A stretch of 64,000 nt of DNA from JAJZAM01 sp027391075 (GCA_027391075.1 DAHYHI010000135.1:62001-126000), one strand, 5' to 3'. Positions 43,475 to 53,410 are shown, numbered from the stretch's first letter. Notes: a model not told the origin generated them from the letters alone. Numbers and translations are program-made.

Positions 43475-45667
43475 GTGTCCGATCTTGCGCGGTGGTGCTT
43501 CAGGCACCGCCGGATAGTCCTGCTGGCGTGGATCCTCGCGCTCGTCGTTACAGCGGCCGCTAGTCGCTCCGCGGGGTCCAGTTTCGCAACCAAGTTCCAG
43601 CTGCCGAGCACCCAGTCCGCGCAGGCTCTCAACCTGCTTCAAAAGGATTTCCCCGCCGCGTCGGGTAGCTCCGATCAGATAGTCGTGGCCACACAGTCGG
43701 GGACGGTCACCGACCCGGCCGTCAAGGCGGTCGTGTCGAAGATGCTCTCGCAAGTGGCCTCCCTGCCCGATGTAAGGGCTGTCAACAGCCCTTACGCCCC
43801 GTCGGGGCGACAGCAAGTCAGCAAGGACGCGAAGGTCGCGTTTGCCACCGTCGTCTTCGACGGCCAGGTCGGATCCAACCCGAAAGCCGACGTCGCGAGG
43901 GTAGTGTCGACGGCTGAGGCGGCACGGGGGTCGAACCTCCAGGTGGCGCTCGGTGGCCAGGACATAGAGCAACTAAACAGCCAGGCAGGGTCATCGAGCA
44001 CGATCGCAGGCGTAATCTTCGCGCTGATAGTTCTGGGTCTGGCCTTCGGAGCTTTATTCTCCGCCCTGCTGCCGATCATTACCGCTCTGATAGCCATAGG
44101 CATTGGCACGAGCATCACGACTCTTCTTAGTCACGTGCTGTCGATAGCGGACTTCGCAACCCTGCTCGGGGTGCTCATCGGACTTGGGGTCGGGGTCGAC
44201 TACTCGCTTTTCATTCTCACGCGGCACCGCAGCGCCCTCAAAGCGGGCAAGGGTATAGAAGCGGCGGCTGTCGAGGCGATCAACACCTCTGGAAGGGCGG
44301 TGTTCTTCGCTGGTCTCACGGTCTGTATCGCCTTGATGGGTCAGTTCGTGCTCGGACTTTCCTTCCTCTACGGTTTGGCTATCTCGGCGTCGGTGACGGT
44401 GCTTCTCACTATGTTCGCGTCGATCACGCTTCTGCCGGCGCTGCTCGGGTTCTTCGGGCCGAAAGTTCTTAGCAGGCGTGAGCGTCGCCGTCTCTTGGCG
44501 CAGGGTCCCGAAGTGGATCACGTGTCGGGGTTTTGGAACCGCTGGTCGACTTTCATAGAACGCCGCCCGACTCTACCGGCGGTTATAGCGCTGCTAGCGG
44601 TCGTGGCTATAGGGCTACCGATCTTCACTTTGCGCCTTGGGCTTGACGACGCGAGCAGCGACCCGCCCGGCTCGACCACACTCGCCGCTTACCATCTCCT
44701 AGCGCAAGGTTTCGGACCCGGTTTCAACGGTCCTCTATTGCTGGTCGCCCAGCTCCCAAGCCCTGCCGACAAGGCGGCGTTCGCGGCGGTAACCCGCGAC
44801 GTTGCGGGTGTCCCGGGTGTCGTCTCGGTCGCTCCGGCCGTCACCAACCCGGCTGGCACGGTCGCCATAGCCACCGTGTACCCCTCGACCAGTCCTCAGG
44901 CAGCAAAGACGACCGTGCTGGTAAACCACCTACGCTCGGACGTGATACCAAAAGCGGAAGCAGGCAGCGGCCTAGACGTGCTAGTAGGAGGCCAGACGGC
45001 GATCCAGACAGACTTCGCGCACGTCTTGGCGTCCAAACTGATCTACTTCGTGTTGGCGGTCGTGGTGCTCGGATTCATCTTGCTGATGGCTGTCTTCCGC
45101 AGCCTGGTCGTCCCGCTCGTGGCGTCGGTGATGAACATTCTCTCCGTGGGCGCGTCCTTGGGAATTCTGAACGCCGTCTTCGAGTGGGGATGGGGTCACT
45201 CCCTTTTCCGCATATCGTCGAAGGTGCCGGTCGAAGTGTTCCTTCCCGTGATCTTGCTGTCGATCCTCTTCGGGCTCTCAATGGACTACGAGGTGTTCCT
45301 GGTGAGCCGGATGCGCGAGGAGTGGGTGGCTCACCGTGACGCCTCAAGAGCAGTGACGGTCGGCCAGTCCGCAACCGGGCGGGTGATAACGGCTGCTGCG
45401 ACGATCATGATCTTGGTCTTCGCCTCATTCGCCCTAGGTAACAACGTGGTGATCAAACAGTTCGGCATCGGGCTCGCAGGAGCGATCCTTGTCGACGCTT
45501 TCATTATCCGCACGGTGCTCGTCCCTGCGACCATGCACTTGCTTGGCGACGCGAACTGGTGGCTCCCCGGATGGTTGGACAGGCTGATCCCCCACCTCAA
45601 CGTGGAGGGAGTCGAGCGGCCGGGTGCATCCGACGCGGATGACGAACCGGTCCTCGTAGCGCCCTGA
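43475..45667 (+). CDS. MMPL-family (RND) transporter
   Basis: 730 residues. Twelve helices in two sets (six in each half), each preceded by an extracytoplasmic loop. Diagnostic are GVGVDYSLFILTRHR and, in the second half, FGLSMDYEVFLVSRMREEW, the GxxxDY proton-path motifs of MMPL proteins. Mycobacterial relatives (MmpL) export lipids and siderophores; the cargo here is unknown. The GTG start has GGAGG about 12 nt upstream. Neighbour of a divergent DHA2 pump. Confidence 0.92.
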   Translation: MSDLARWCFRHRRIVLLAWILALVVTAAASRSAGSSFATKFQLPSTQSAQALNLLQKDFPAASGSSDQIVVATQSGTVTDPAVKAVVSKMLSQVASLPDVRAVNSPYAPSGRQQVSKDAKVAFATVVFDGQVGSNPKADVARVVSTAEAARGSNLQVALGGQDIEQLNSQAGSSSTIAGVIFALIVLGLAFGALFSALLPIITALIAIGIGTSITTLLSHVLSIADFATLLGVLIGLGVGVDYSLFILTRHRSALKAGKGIEAAAVEAINTSGRAVFFAGLTVCIALMGQFVLGLSFLYGLAISASVTVLLTMFASITLLPALLGFFGPKVLSRRERRRLLAQGPEVDHVSGFWNRWSTFIERRPTLPAVIALLAVVAIGLPIFTLRLGLDDASSDPPGSTTLAAYHLLAQGFGPGFNGPLLLVAQLPSPADKAAFAAVTRDVAGVPGVVSVAPAVTNPAGTVAIATVYPSTSPQAAKTTVLVNHLRSDVIPKAEAGSGLDVLVGGQTAIQTDFAHVLASKLIYFVLAVVVLGFILLMAVFRSLVVPLVASVMNILSVGASLGILNAVFEWGWGHSLFRISSKVPVEVFLPVILLSILFGLSMDYEVFLVSRMREEWVAHRDASRAVTVGQSATGRVITAAATIMILVFASFALGNNVVIKQFGIGLAGAILVDAFIIRTVLVPATMHLLGDANWWLPGWLDRLIPHLNVEGVERPGASDADDEPVLVAP

Positions 45668-45698
45668 GCGGCTGTTGGCGGTTCAGCCGGCCTCTGGC

Positions 45699-47525
45699 TT
45701 AGCTGGCGCTACCCGACGATTCGAGGACCGATACTGGGATGTCCGCGTATCGGGCTCTCAGCCATTCTCCGAGGCTCTTGGCTTGGCCGTCCTGGCGGGT
45801 GCTCGCAGCGACCCCGTCGCCTAGAAGGCCGACGATAACGAAGTTGATCGCCCTCAGGTTGGCGAGCTCGTAGCGTCGCACTTCCAAGTCAGCCGTCTCG
45901 GACAGGAGGACTTTGAGGCGATCTACGCTCAGGTAGCCGGCGAGCCACTGGTAGGCGAGGTCGCTGCGAGCCCAGACTCCGAGGTTAGCGTTCCCGGCCT
46001 TGTCGCCAGAGCGGGCCCCGAACGCGACCCCCAGAGGCACACGTCTCGTCGGCGCGCGGCTGGCGTCTGCTTGCACGGGGGGCCCGGCGGCTTCGGGCCC
46101 GGCGGCGAGGACGGTCGGGCGGGCGCTGGAAGGGTCCACAAGCGTCGGCTCCACCACGGTCCTTTCGCCTCTTACGACCACCTCTTGATGTACGAGCGAG
46201 GACGGCACCAACGCAGGCCAGAACACGCCGAAGGCGGTAGCGCCGGACGTCAGACCGCCCCCGTAGAGGCCAGGGTACGAGGCGAGGGCTAGTTCGGTCA
46301 CCTTGGCGGAGAACGCCCGGCCTACCTTGCGTTCGTCGGCGTCCTTGACGGTGATGCGTAGAAGGGCCGACGCCTCCTCGTTGGTCTCAGGGTCCACTTT
46401 GTCGGTCCGGGCTAGGGTCACGTCGGTCCTGTCGAAGAAGTCCCGGCCACCTGGGAAAGACGACCACAGGGCCTTTTCCACCACAGCTGCTTTCGCTTCG
46501 ATGTCCAGACCTGTCAGGTACAGGCTGGTGGTGGACCTCCACCCCCCGGCGAAGTTCACAGACACCTTCGTCGTATCAGGTGGGGGTTCGCCTGCTACAC
46601 CGGAAATTCGTACCCTGTCCGGCCCGTCGCTTTGGAGTCTTATCGTGTCGAAGCGCGCCGTGACGTCAGGGTTAATGTACGCGGGGCCTGCTATCTCATA
46701 TAGCAACTGCGCGGTGACGGTGCCGACGGTCACCGCGCCCCCATGGCCGGGGTGCTTGGTGATCACCGACGAGCCATCCGCCGACACTTCCGCTATCGGA
46801 AAACCGGGGTGCTCAAGGCCTGGGATCTCGGAGAAGAAGGCGTAGTTACCCCCCGTGGCCTGCGCTCCGCACTCGATCACATGGCCCGCGACGAGCGACC
46901 CGGCGAGCCGGTCGAAGTCGTCCCTAGCCCACCCGTGCCACCAGGCCGCAGGCCCGACCACCAAGGCAGCGTCAGTTACCCGGCCCGTCACGACAATGTC
47001 CGCTCCGCGCTCGAGCGCCTCCACGATCCCCCAGCCGCCCAGGTAGGCGTTGGCGGTCATCACTTGACGGTTGCCCAACGGCTCCCCGGTTTCCATGTGG
47101 CGGAGGTCTATCCCGGCGTCACCCAGGTCCGCTAGGCGCCCGAGCAGGTCGTCTCCTTCTACGTAGGCAATCGATGGCGACAGCCCGAGACGCTCGGCGA
47201 CGCTGGCTACAGCCTCGGCGCAGCCGCGCGGGGAGAGACCCCCGGCGTTGGAAACGACTTTGATCCCACGCTCAAGGCAATCACCCATTACCTGTTCCAT
47301 CTGCGTCACGAAAGTCCTTGCGTAGCCGGCCTGCGGATCGCGCAGGAGGTTCTTGGCGAGGATCAGCATCGTGAGCTCGGCCAGCCAGTCTCCGGTTAGG
47401 AAGTCGATCGGACCACCGTCGACCATCTCACGTGCAGCGGAGAGCCGATCCCCGTAGAACCCGCTGCAGTTCGCTATCCTAACGGCCCTGCGCGGTTGAA
47501 AGCCGGTTTCTGTGCGCTCCGTCAC
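45699..47525 (-). CDS. atuA: AtuA family protein (DUF1446), acyclic terpene utilisation type
   Basis: 608 residues. The N-terminal 450 form the DUF1446 domain (RIANCSGFYGDRLSAAREM, GGPIDFLTGDWLAELTM, GGNYAFFSEIPG), and the last 120 are an AtuA C-terminal ferredoxin-fold-like domain (GARSGDKAGNANLGVWAR). AtuA belongs to the citronellol/geraniol-type degradation cluster of pseudomonads; its reaction is not known to me. GTG 47525 overlaps the stop of the biotin carboxylase gene (GTGA). It is the last gene of the carboxylase operon. Confidence 0.88.
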   Translation of the reverse strand: MTERTETGFQPRRAVRIANCSGFYGDRLSAAREMVDGGPIDFLTGDWLAELTMLILAKNLLRDPQAGYARTFVTQMEQVMGDCLERGIKVVSNAGGLSPRGCAEAVASVAERLGLSPSIAYVEGDDLLGRLADLGDAGIDLRHMETGEPLGNRQVMTANAYLGGWGIVEALERGADIVVTGRVTDAALVVGPAAWWHGWARDDFDRLAGSLVAGHVIECGAQATGGNYAFFSEIPGLEHPGFPIAEVSADGSSVITKHPGHGGAVTVGTVTAQLLYEIAGPAYINPDVTARFDTIRLQSDGPDRVRISGVAGEPPPDTTKVSVNFAGGWRSTTSLYLTGLDIEAKAAVVEKALWSSFPGGRDFFDRTDVTLARTDKVDPETNEEASALLRITVKDADERKVGRAFSAKVTELALASYPGLYGGGLTSGATAFGVFWPALVPSSLVHQEVVVRGERTVVEPTLVDPSSARPTVLAAGPEAAGPPVQADASRAPTRRVPLGVAFGARSGDKAGNANLGVWARSDLAYQWLAGYLSVDRLKVLLSETADLEVRRYELANLRAINFVIVGLLGDGVAASTRQDGQAKSLGEWLRARYADIPVSVLESSGSAS

Positions 47526-49510
47526 CGTCCCCCCTCCGACTCGGCGGGGTCGGCCCGGTGAGCGTCTTCTACGACGACTAGGAGCTGGCCGGCCGCAACC
47601 TGATCCCCGGCGCTGACCAGCACTTCCCCCACTCGGCCCGGCGTCGCTGCGGTGAGCTTGTGCTCCATCTTCATCGCCTCTATCACCACCAATTCGGTTC
47701 CTGTGTCCACCACGTCACCCGCTGCTACCGACACTCGCACCACCCTGCCAGGCATCGGCGACGCCAAAGCACCATCGGGGTTCTGTGACCCAGCCACGGC
47801 AAAACGCTCCACGACGTCAAGCTCGACGTCGCCTTCGGCACCTTGCACCCACACCTTGGTGGCCGCTTCGAGCACATGCAGGCGTCGTTCGCCTGTTCTC
47901 CCCACCGACACCCGCACCTCCAACCCGGGGCTGGAGGTGCTCACATCGATGTCGGAGAGCGCCAGAGTCAAATCGTCGACGACGAACGTGGCGGATCCGT
48001 CGCGCCCAAAGTTGTAGTAGACCTCTAGGTCCGTTCCCCGATAGCGATACGACGCCCGCTCGGGCGGCATCACAGAGTTACGCCAACCGCCGGGAACATT
48101 GCGAAGTACCCCGGCTGTCGAGCGGCGAGCGTGGCGGGCGGCGAGAGCGGCAGCCGCGGCTGCGACAGCCACTTCCTCCTCGGTAGCGTCGCGTAGTCTC
48201 GGTACTCCTGCGGTGTCGACGAAATCGGTGGTCGTGTCGCCTCGCAGAAAGGCCGTCGACCTGAGCGCTGCCACCAGGAAGTCGCGGTTGGTGGCCACGC
48301 CGCGCAGCCTGGCCCGCGCCAGGCCGAGCGCCAGGCTCCTTGCTGCTTCCGTGCGAGTTGGCGCGTGGGAGATCACCTTGGCGAGCATCGGGTCGAAGTC
48401 GATCCCAACTGTCGAGCCTTGCTCGACTCCCGACTCCCAGCGCAACGCCGGCCGGGCTGGCACGCTGAACTCGGCGAGAGCGCCCGTGCAGGGCAGGAAG
48501 TCGTTGGCGGGGTCCTCGGCGTACAACCTCGCTTCTATGGCGTGCCCGCGGATCGACAGGTCCTCCTGGCGGATGGACAGAGGCTCGCCTGCTGCCACGA
48601 GGAGTTGCTCGCGAACGAGGTCCACGCCTGTGACAGCCTCGGTGACAGGATGCTCGACCTGGATGCGGGTGTTCACTTCCAAAAACCAAAAGCGGCCATC
48701 GTCTTCTAGGACGAACTCCACCGTGCCCGCTCCCAGGTAGCCGACGGCGCGGGCGCCGCGAAGGGCTGCGTCCCCCATCGTTCGGCGCAACTCGTCGTCA
48801 AGCGCGCTCGAAGGGCACTCCTCGACGATCTTCTGATGGCGCCGCTGCAGCGAGCACTCGCGCTCGAAGAGATGTACGAAGTTGCCGTGCGAGTCGGCGA
48901 GGACCTGCACTTCGACGTGACGGGCTCGCGTAACCAGGCGCTCCAGGAAGACCGTCGGGTCCCCGAAAGCAGAGACAGCCTCCCTGGCGGCTGCCTCTAG
49001 AGCCCCGGGAAGCTCGGATCGGGTCTTGACAACACGCATGCCCTTACCGCCACCTCCCGCCGCCGCCTTGACCAGCACGGGAAATTCCACCGCCGGGTCG
49101 TCCGCCGTCCAAGTGGGAAGAGTCGGAACTCCTGCGGCCGCCATGGCCGACTTGGCAGCGAGCTTGTCGCCCATGGCGGCTATCACCTTGGGGGTCGGTC
49201 CTACCCAGGTGAGACCGGCGGCGATAGCGGCCCGGGCTAGTTCCGCGTTCTCGGAGAGGAATCCGTAGCCGGGATGTAGAGCGTCCGCTTGGCTCCGCAG
49301 AGCCGCGTCCACTACCGCGTCGACGTTCAAGTACGTCTCGGATGCGCCCCGGCCGGTCAGTCGGACTGCCAGGTCCGAGTCGCGAACGTGGGGGGAGCCC
49401 GCGTCGGTGTCCGAGTACATTGCGACGGTCTCGATACCCATCGACGTTGCCGTCCTGATGATCCGGCGGGCTATCTCCCCCCGGTTGGCGATCGCGAGTC
49501 TTGTGATCAC
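47522..49510 (-). CDS. Acyl-CoA carboxylase alpha subunit (biotin carboxylase + BCCP)
   Basis: 662 residues. The N-terminal biotin carboxylase starts ITRLAIANRGEIARRI and has KAAAGGGGKGMRVV (ATP grasp) and FLEVNTRIQVEHPVTE; the C-terminus has the biotin site VIEAMKMEHKL (Lys modified). It makes carboxybiotin for the partner carboxyltransferase. Length and layout match methylcrotonyl-, geranyl- or propionyl-CoA carboxylases. GTG 49510 is chosen: it overlaps the stop of the beta subunit (GTGA) and begins at the conserved N-terminus. Confidence 0.9.
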   Translation of the reverse strand: MITRLAIANRGEIARRIIRTATSMGIETVAMYSDTDAGSPHVRDSDLAVRLTGRGASETYLNVDAVVDAALRSQADALHPGYGFLSENAELARAAIAAGLTWVGPTPKVIAAMGDKLAAKSAMAAAGVPTLPTWTADDPAVEFPVLVKAAAGGGGKGMRVVKTRSELPGALEAAAREAVSAFGDPTVFLERLVTRARHVEVQVLADSHGNFVHLFERECSLQRRHQKIVEECPSSALDDELRRTMGDAALRGARAVGYLGAGTVEFVLEDDGRFWFLEVNTRIQVEHPVTEAVTGVDLVREQLLVAAGEPLSIRQEDLSIRGHAIEARLYAEDPANDFLPCTGALAEFSVPARPALRWESGVEQGSTVGIDFDPMLAKVISHAPTRTEAARSLALGLARARLRGVATNRDFLVAALRSTAFLRGDTTTDFVDTAGVPRLRDATEEEVAVAAAAAALAARHARRSTAGVLRNVPGGWRNSVMPPERASYRYRGTDLEVYYNFGRDGSATFVVDDLTLALSDIDVSTSSPGLEVRVSVGRTGERRLHVLEAATKVWVQGAEGDVELDVVERFAVAGSQNPDGALASPMPGRVVRVSVAAGDVVDTGTELVVIEAMKMEHKLTAATPGRVGEVLVSAGDQVAAGQLLVVVEDAHRADPAESEGGR

Positions 49511-51150
49511 AGCCGGAACACCCCGTATCCTGGAGCACCTTTGACCTCGGCGCTGTGGCACGCTGACAAGGCGATCGTGAGCACTGTTCTGGTGTCGCGC
49601 GGGTCGATGATCCCGTCGTCGGCTACCCGGCCGGTAGCGTAAAGACCAAGCGACTGTGCCTCGGCGAAAGCCTCGACGGCCTCAGAGCGCGCTCGTTCGG
49701 AGTCCTCGTCCAGTTCGAAGTTGCGCCGGGCGGCCTGCTCACGTCTCACTATAGACATGACACCTGCCATCTGCTTTGGTCCCATGATCGCTATCTTGGC
49801 GGTCGGCCAGAGAAATACGAACCTGGTGTCGAATGCTCTGCCCCCCATCCCGTAGTTACCAGCCCCGTAGCTCGCTCCGAGAATGACAGTGATGTGCGGT
49901 ACGGTCGAGTTGGACAGCGCGTTGATCATCTGGCTTCCGTGCTTGACTATGCCTCCACGCTCGTAGTCCCTGCCGACCATGTAGCCGGTGATGTGCTGTA
50001 AGAAGACCAGAGGGGTGGAGCACTGGTTGGCGAGTTGTATGAACTGCGCTGCCTTTTGGGCTGACTCGGAGAACAGCACGCCGTTGTTCGCCAGTATCCC
50101 CACGGCGAACCCGCCGATCTCAGCCCAGCCGGTGACGAGAGTAGAACCGTAGGAGGCTTTGAACTCCTCGAAGCGGCTGCCGTCGACGACGCGTGCGATG
50201 ACGTCTCGCACCTCGACTGGCTGGCGGAGATCCGCCGGCATCAGGCCGAGCAGCTCGTCGGGGTCGAACAGAGGCGGGTCCGGGTCGTCTATCAGCGGTC
50301 CGGGCCCGGCTTTGCGCCAATGGAGGTGGCTGATGACCGCGCGAGCGGCGCGGATGGCGTCCATCTCGTCGACCGCCAGGTAGTCGGCGAGACCGCTAAG
50401 CGACGCGTGCATCGCGGCGCCGCCGAGCTCCTCGTCGGCGGAGATCTCACCGGTGGCCATCCTCACGAGCGGAGGTCCCCCCAGGAACACCTTGGCGTGG
50501 CCCTCAACGAAAATGTTGTAGTCGGACAGTCCGGGCTGGTAGGCGCCGCCGGCGGTCGAGCTGCCGAACACGATCGACACAGTCGGGACTCCGAGAGCGG
50601 AAAGCTCGGTTATGTCGTGGAACATGCGCCCGCTCTCCGCGAAATGGGTGAGGTTGCGGCGCATCACCGCCTCGGGGTCGTCGCCGTCGGAGAGTCCACG
50701 AAGGTCACCCCCAGCGGACTCCACGAGCTGGATGTAAGGCAACCGGTTCAGCCGTGCTATCTCAAGCGCTCTCATCAGCTTCCTGATCGACACGGCCGTC
50801 ATGGCACCGCCCAGGTCAGTCGGGTCGTTGCCGATTATCACGCACTCGGTTCCCTCGACGACCCCGATCCCAAGGACCATCCCGCCACCAACGGCGTAGT
50901 CGGTCATGTAACCGGCCAGCGGACTGATCTCCAAGAAGGGGGAGTCCCTGTCGATCAGATAGGAGATCCGTTCCCGTATAGGCATCTTCCCCCGGGAACG
51001 CAGCCGCTCGGTGGCCTTAGCCCCGCCGCCTGCAGCAGCGGACTCTGCGAGGCGTCCGAGCTCGAAGAGCTTTTCGAGCATGGCGTCCCTCCGGCCGGCG
51101 AAGTCCTCGCCTAGTGTGTCCACGCTGCTTTGGAGTGGTAACCCTGGCAT
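49507..51150 (-). CDS. Acyl-CoA carboxylase beta subunit (carboxyltransferase)
   Basis: 547 residues. Transfers the carboxyl group from biotin to an acyl-CoA. Conserved: KMPIRERISYLIDRDSPFLE, SSTAGGAYQPGLSDY, ASYGAGNYGMGGRAF and FLWPTAKIAIMGPKQMAGV, all closest in text to methylcrotonyl/geranyl-CoA carboxylases, which suggests branched acyl-CoA substrates (inference). ATG 51150 is chosen: the open frame continues far upstream through the preceding gene. GGAAGAG is about 14 nt upstream. Confidence 0.9.
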   Translation of the reverse strand: MPGLPLQSSVDTLGEDFAGRRDAMLEKLFELGRLAESAAAGGGAKATERLRSRGKMPIRERISYLIDRDSPFLEISPLAGYMTDYAVGGGMVLGIGVVEGTECVIIGNDPTDLGGAMTAVSIRKLMRALEIARLNRLPYIQLVESAGGDLRGLSDGDDPEAVMRRNLTHFAESGRMFHDITELSALGVPTVSIVFGSSTAGGAYQPGLSDYNIFVEGHAKVFLGGPPLVRMATGEISADEELGGAAMHASLSGLADYLAVDEMDAIRAARAVISHLHWRKAGPGPLIDDPDPPLFDPDELLGLMPADLRQPVEVRDVIARVVDGSRFEEFKASYGSTLVTGWAEIGGFAVGILANNGVLFSESAQKAAQFIQLANQCSTPLVFLQHITGYMVGRDYERGGIVKHGSQMINALSNSTVPHITVILGASYGAGNYGMGGRAFDTRFVFLWPTAKIAIMGPKQMAGVMSIVRREQAARRNFELDEDSERARSEAVEAFAEAQSLGLYATGRVADDGIIDPRDTRTVLTIALSACHSAEVKGAPGYGVFRL

Positions 51151-51167
51151 CTTGTGGCGGTCTCTTC

Positions 51168-51980
51168 CTAGCGTTGCGGGTCGGTGACTGTGCCGGGCCC
51201 AGCGAAAGCCTGGGCGATCGAAAGCCAAAGCTCCGCTGTCGGCCCTTGCGTCCTTACGAGCGTGCGGCTTCGATGGCGTCGCTGGGTGAACACGAGGGCC
51301 ACGTCTAGCGCGGGCCCGCTGATCACGTCCGTGGCGTCGCTGGGTCCCCAGGTCCACACATCCCCGTCTGGGGAATCCACCACCAGACGGACGGGGTCCC
51401 CCGGGTCGTCGACGCCGTGGGAGGCGAAACTGTAAGCCCGGGCTGAGAAGCCGATATGGCAGATATGACGAAGTCGCCGGCTGGCTACCAAGGCGACTCC
51501 GACAGCGTCCTTCATGTCGACCCCGTGAGCCCACGCCTCCATCAACCTTGCGGTGGTGAAGCTCGCGAGGCTCATCGACGGCCCGTACCATTCGACGCGC
51601 ACCTTGGGATCCGCGCTTGCAGCGGCGGTGGCGTAGGAGGCCCTGGCCGTCCTCCAACGTTCGAGCAGGGCCACCGGGTCCCCGATCTGGCGGCCGAGGG
51701 CGAGGTCGGGGGTGGCCGAACCTGACTGAAGCGACGACGCCATGCTGGCGTAAAGCTCGTCGCGCTGGGCCACAAAGCGTTCGGGTTCGAGAAGCGACGT
51801 CACTGCCGCCTCTTCGAAGAAGCACAGGTGGCTCAGGCTGTCGCGCACGTCCCAGCCAACCGCCGGGGTCGGCCGGGACCAGTCCTGGGGCTTTATCGCT
51901 GACAGCAGGGTGTCTAGACTGGCCTGCTCGCCTTCCAGGTCCGCAACAAGTTCGCTTGGCGACCTCGACGGCGAGTGCAT
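51168..51980 (-). CDS. TIGR03084-family metal-binding protein (DinB/MDMPI-like)
   Basis: About 270 residues. The helical DinB-like fold of mycothiol-dependent maleylpyruvate isomerase relatives: LLSAIKPQDWSRPTPAVGWDVRDSLSHL (first metal His in the last part) and MEAWAHGVDMKDAVG (second His region). The C-terminal domain is SCP2-like in this family. Function not known; in actinobacteria members often sit by acyl-CoA genes. ATG 51980 is chosen because GGGGGA lies 7 nt upstream; ATG 51995 is also possible. First gene of the carboxylase operon, 17 bp before the beta subunit. Confidence 0.85.
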   Translation of the reverse strand: MHSPSRSPSELVADLEGEQASLDTLLSAIKPQDWSRPTPAVGWDVRDSLSHLCFFEEAAVTSLLEPERFVAQRDELYASMASSLQSGSATPDLALGRQIGDPVALLERWRTARASYATAAASADPKVRVEWYGPSMSLASFTTARLMEAWAHGVDMKDAVGVALVASRRLRHICHIGFSARAYSFASHGVDDPGDPVRLVVDSPDGDVWTWGPSDATDVISGPALDVALVFTQRRHRSRTLVRTQGPTAELWLSIAQAFAGPGTVTDPQR

Positions 51981-52059
51981 GCGATCATCCCCCATTTTTT
52001 TCGACGACCCCCAGGGTTTCGGGCTCTGCCGGCTGAGCGGCCAGCGTTACGAACTTGAC

Positions 52060-52087
52060 TTGACGTGGCTCGTCCTGCAACATAACT
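52060..52087 (+). promoter_or_regulatory. Sigma-70-like promoter of the acyl-CoA dehydrogenase gene
   Basis: TTGACG (52060-52065), 16-bp spacer, ATAACT (52082-52087). The gap between divergent genes is 170 bp, and this is the only good -35/-10 pair on the + strand that I found in it. Confidence 0.5.
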
Positions 52088-52150
52088 ACGCGAACCGCCC
52101 GGCGCAAACGCAGCCCCGGTTGACACAGAGCGGCTTGGAGGCGACACGTA

Positions 52151-53335
52151 ATGGACTTCGACCTGGCCCGGGAGGATGACCCGCGAAGGGCGGTGATCCG
52201 CACCTGGCTGAGCGAGCACCCGCACCCGACAGGAAGGGACCTGGCCGAAGGTGGCTGGGTCGTTCCGCACTGGCCTGCCCCCTACGGGCACGACGCGGAT
52301 CCCATCTACCAGCTGATAGTCGACGAAGAGCTCGAACGGGCAGGGGTTTCGCGTCCATCCAACCCGATCGGGATCGGCTGGGCGGCGCCGACGATCCTTC
52401 TCGCAGGCACGACAGCCCAAAAGCAGCGCTACCTGTGGCCTGCGCTGTCGGGAGAGGAGACCTGGTGCCAACTCTTCAGCGAACCCGACGCCGGCTCTGA
52501 CCTGGCGTCGCTGCGCACCACCGCGCAACGCGACGGGGACGAGTGGGTTATCAACGGTTCGAAGATCTGGACCAGCGGCGCGCATCGCTCCGCGTTCGGC
52601 ATCCTCCTGGCCCGGACGGATCCGGACGCCCCGAAGCGCAGAGGCATCTCGTACTTCATCTGCCCGATGGACACGCCGGGGATCACCATGTCGCCGATAG
52701 TGGACATGACGGGGGCACATTCTTTCAACCAGGTCTTCTTCTCCGATGCGCGGCTCCCTGCGGACTGCCTGGTAGGCGAGGTAGGAGAAGGCTGGCGTCT
52801 GGCGAAGGCGACCCTTGCCAACGAGAGGGTGTCGCTTTCCAGCGGAGGTGTGCTTTGGGGCAGCGGGCCGACCGTCGAGGATCTGATGGACCTGGTCCGC
52901 GGCGCCGGCGGGATAGCAGACCCCTTGTTGCGCCAGCAGGCCGCGCGGGTCTGGGCCGAAGGCCGGGTTCTCACCCTCATGCGATACCGGACCCTTTCGG
53001 CTCGGCTCTCAGGGGCGACTCCCGGCCCGGAAGCTTCAGTGCAGAAGCTTCTAGCTGACGAGCATGGAGCGCGGGTCATGGCCTTAGCTAAAGCTTTCGC
53101 CGGAGCTTCAGGGATGCTCCAAGGGTCCGGGCCTTCGGGTTCGTTGGCGCAACGCCGGCGCGCCGGCCCTACGGAGATCAAGTCGAGCGTCGGGCGCCTC
53201 GACGGCGTCGACCCCGTGTGGCACTACGGGTGGACTTTCTCTCCGGCGCTCACCATCGGGGGGGGAACCTGGGCGGTGCAGCGCAACATCGTTGCCGAGC
53301 TAGTTCTTGGACTCCCCCGCGATCCAGTCGGATAG
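52151..53335 (+). CDS. Acyl-CoA dehydrogenase
   Basis: 394-residue FAD enzyme that introduces the alpha-beta double bond in acyl-CoA. Signatures: WCQLFSEPDAGSDLAS, WVINGSKIWTSGAHRS, and the C-terminal TIGGGTWAVQRNIVAELVLGLPRDP. ATG 52151 follows GGAGG by 9 nt. It is divergent from the carboxylase/AtuA operon; in pseudomonad atu clusters an acyl-CoA dehydrogenase (AtuD) accompanies the carboxylase, so this may act before carboxylation. Catalytic Glu position not pinned. Confidence 0.9.
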   Translation: MDFDLAREDDPRRAVIRTWLSEHPHPTGRDLAEGGWVVPHWPAPYGHDADPIYQLIVDEELERAGVSRPSNPIGIGWAAPTILLAGTTAQKQRYLWPALSGEETWCQLFSEPDAGSDLASLRTTAQRDGDEWVINGSKIWTSGAHRSAFGILLARTDPDAPKRRGISYFICPMDTPGITMSPIVDMTGAHSFNQVFFSDARLPADCLVGEVGEGWRLAKATLANERVSLSSGGVLWGSGPTVEDLMDLVRGAGGIADPLLRQQAARVWAEGRVLTLMRYRTLSARLSGATPGPEASVQKLLADEHGARVMALAKAFAGASGMLQGSGPSGSLAQRRRAGPTEIKSSVGRLDGVDPVWHYGWTFSPALTIGGGTWAVQRNIVAELVLGLPRDPVG

Positions 53336-53396
53336 CACGGCCCGCTCGACCCAGAGGACCCAGGGGAGTAGCCACAACCTTCGGGCCGGGCAGCGG

Positions 53397-53402
53397 TAGC
53401 TT
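53397..53402 (+). promoter_or_regulatory. Leaderless-type -10 element (TAGCTT) of the DUF3097 gene
   Basis: TAGCTT ends 8 nt before GTG 53411. AGGAGG sits between them but only 2 nt from the start, too close to act as a ribosome site. Confidence 0.4.
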
Positions 53403-53410
53403 AGGAGGCT

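Noticed and set aside
45669..45689. CGGCTG/CAGCCG hairpin after the MMPL gene as a terminator
   Set aside because: Only 6 pairs, loop of 9, no U-run; not above background in GC-rich sequence.
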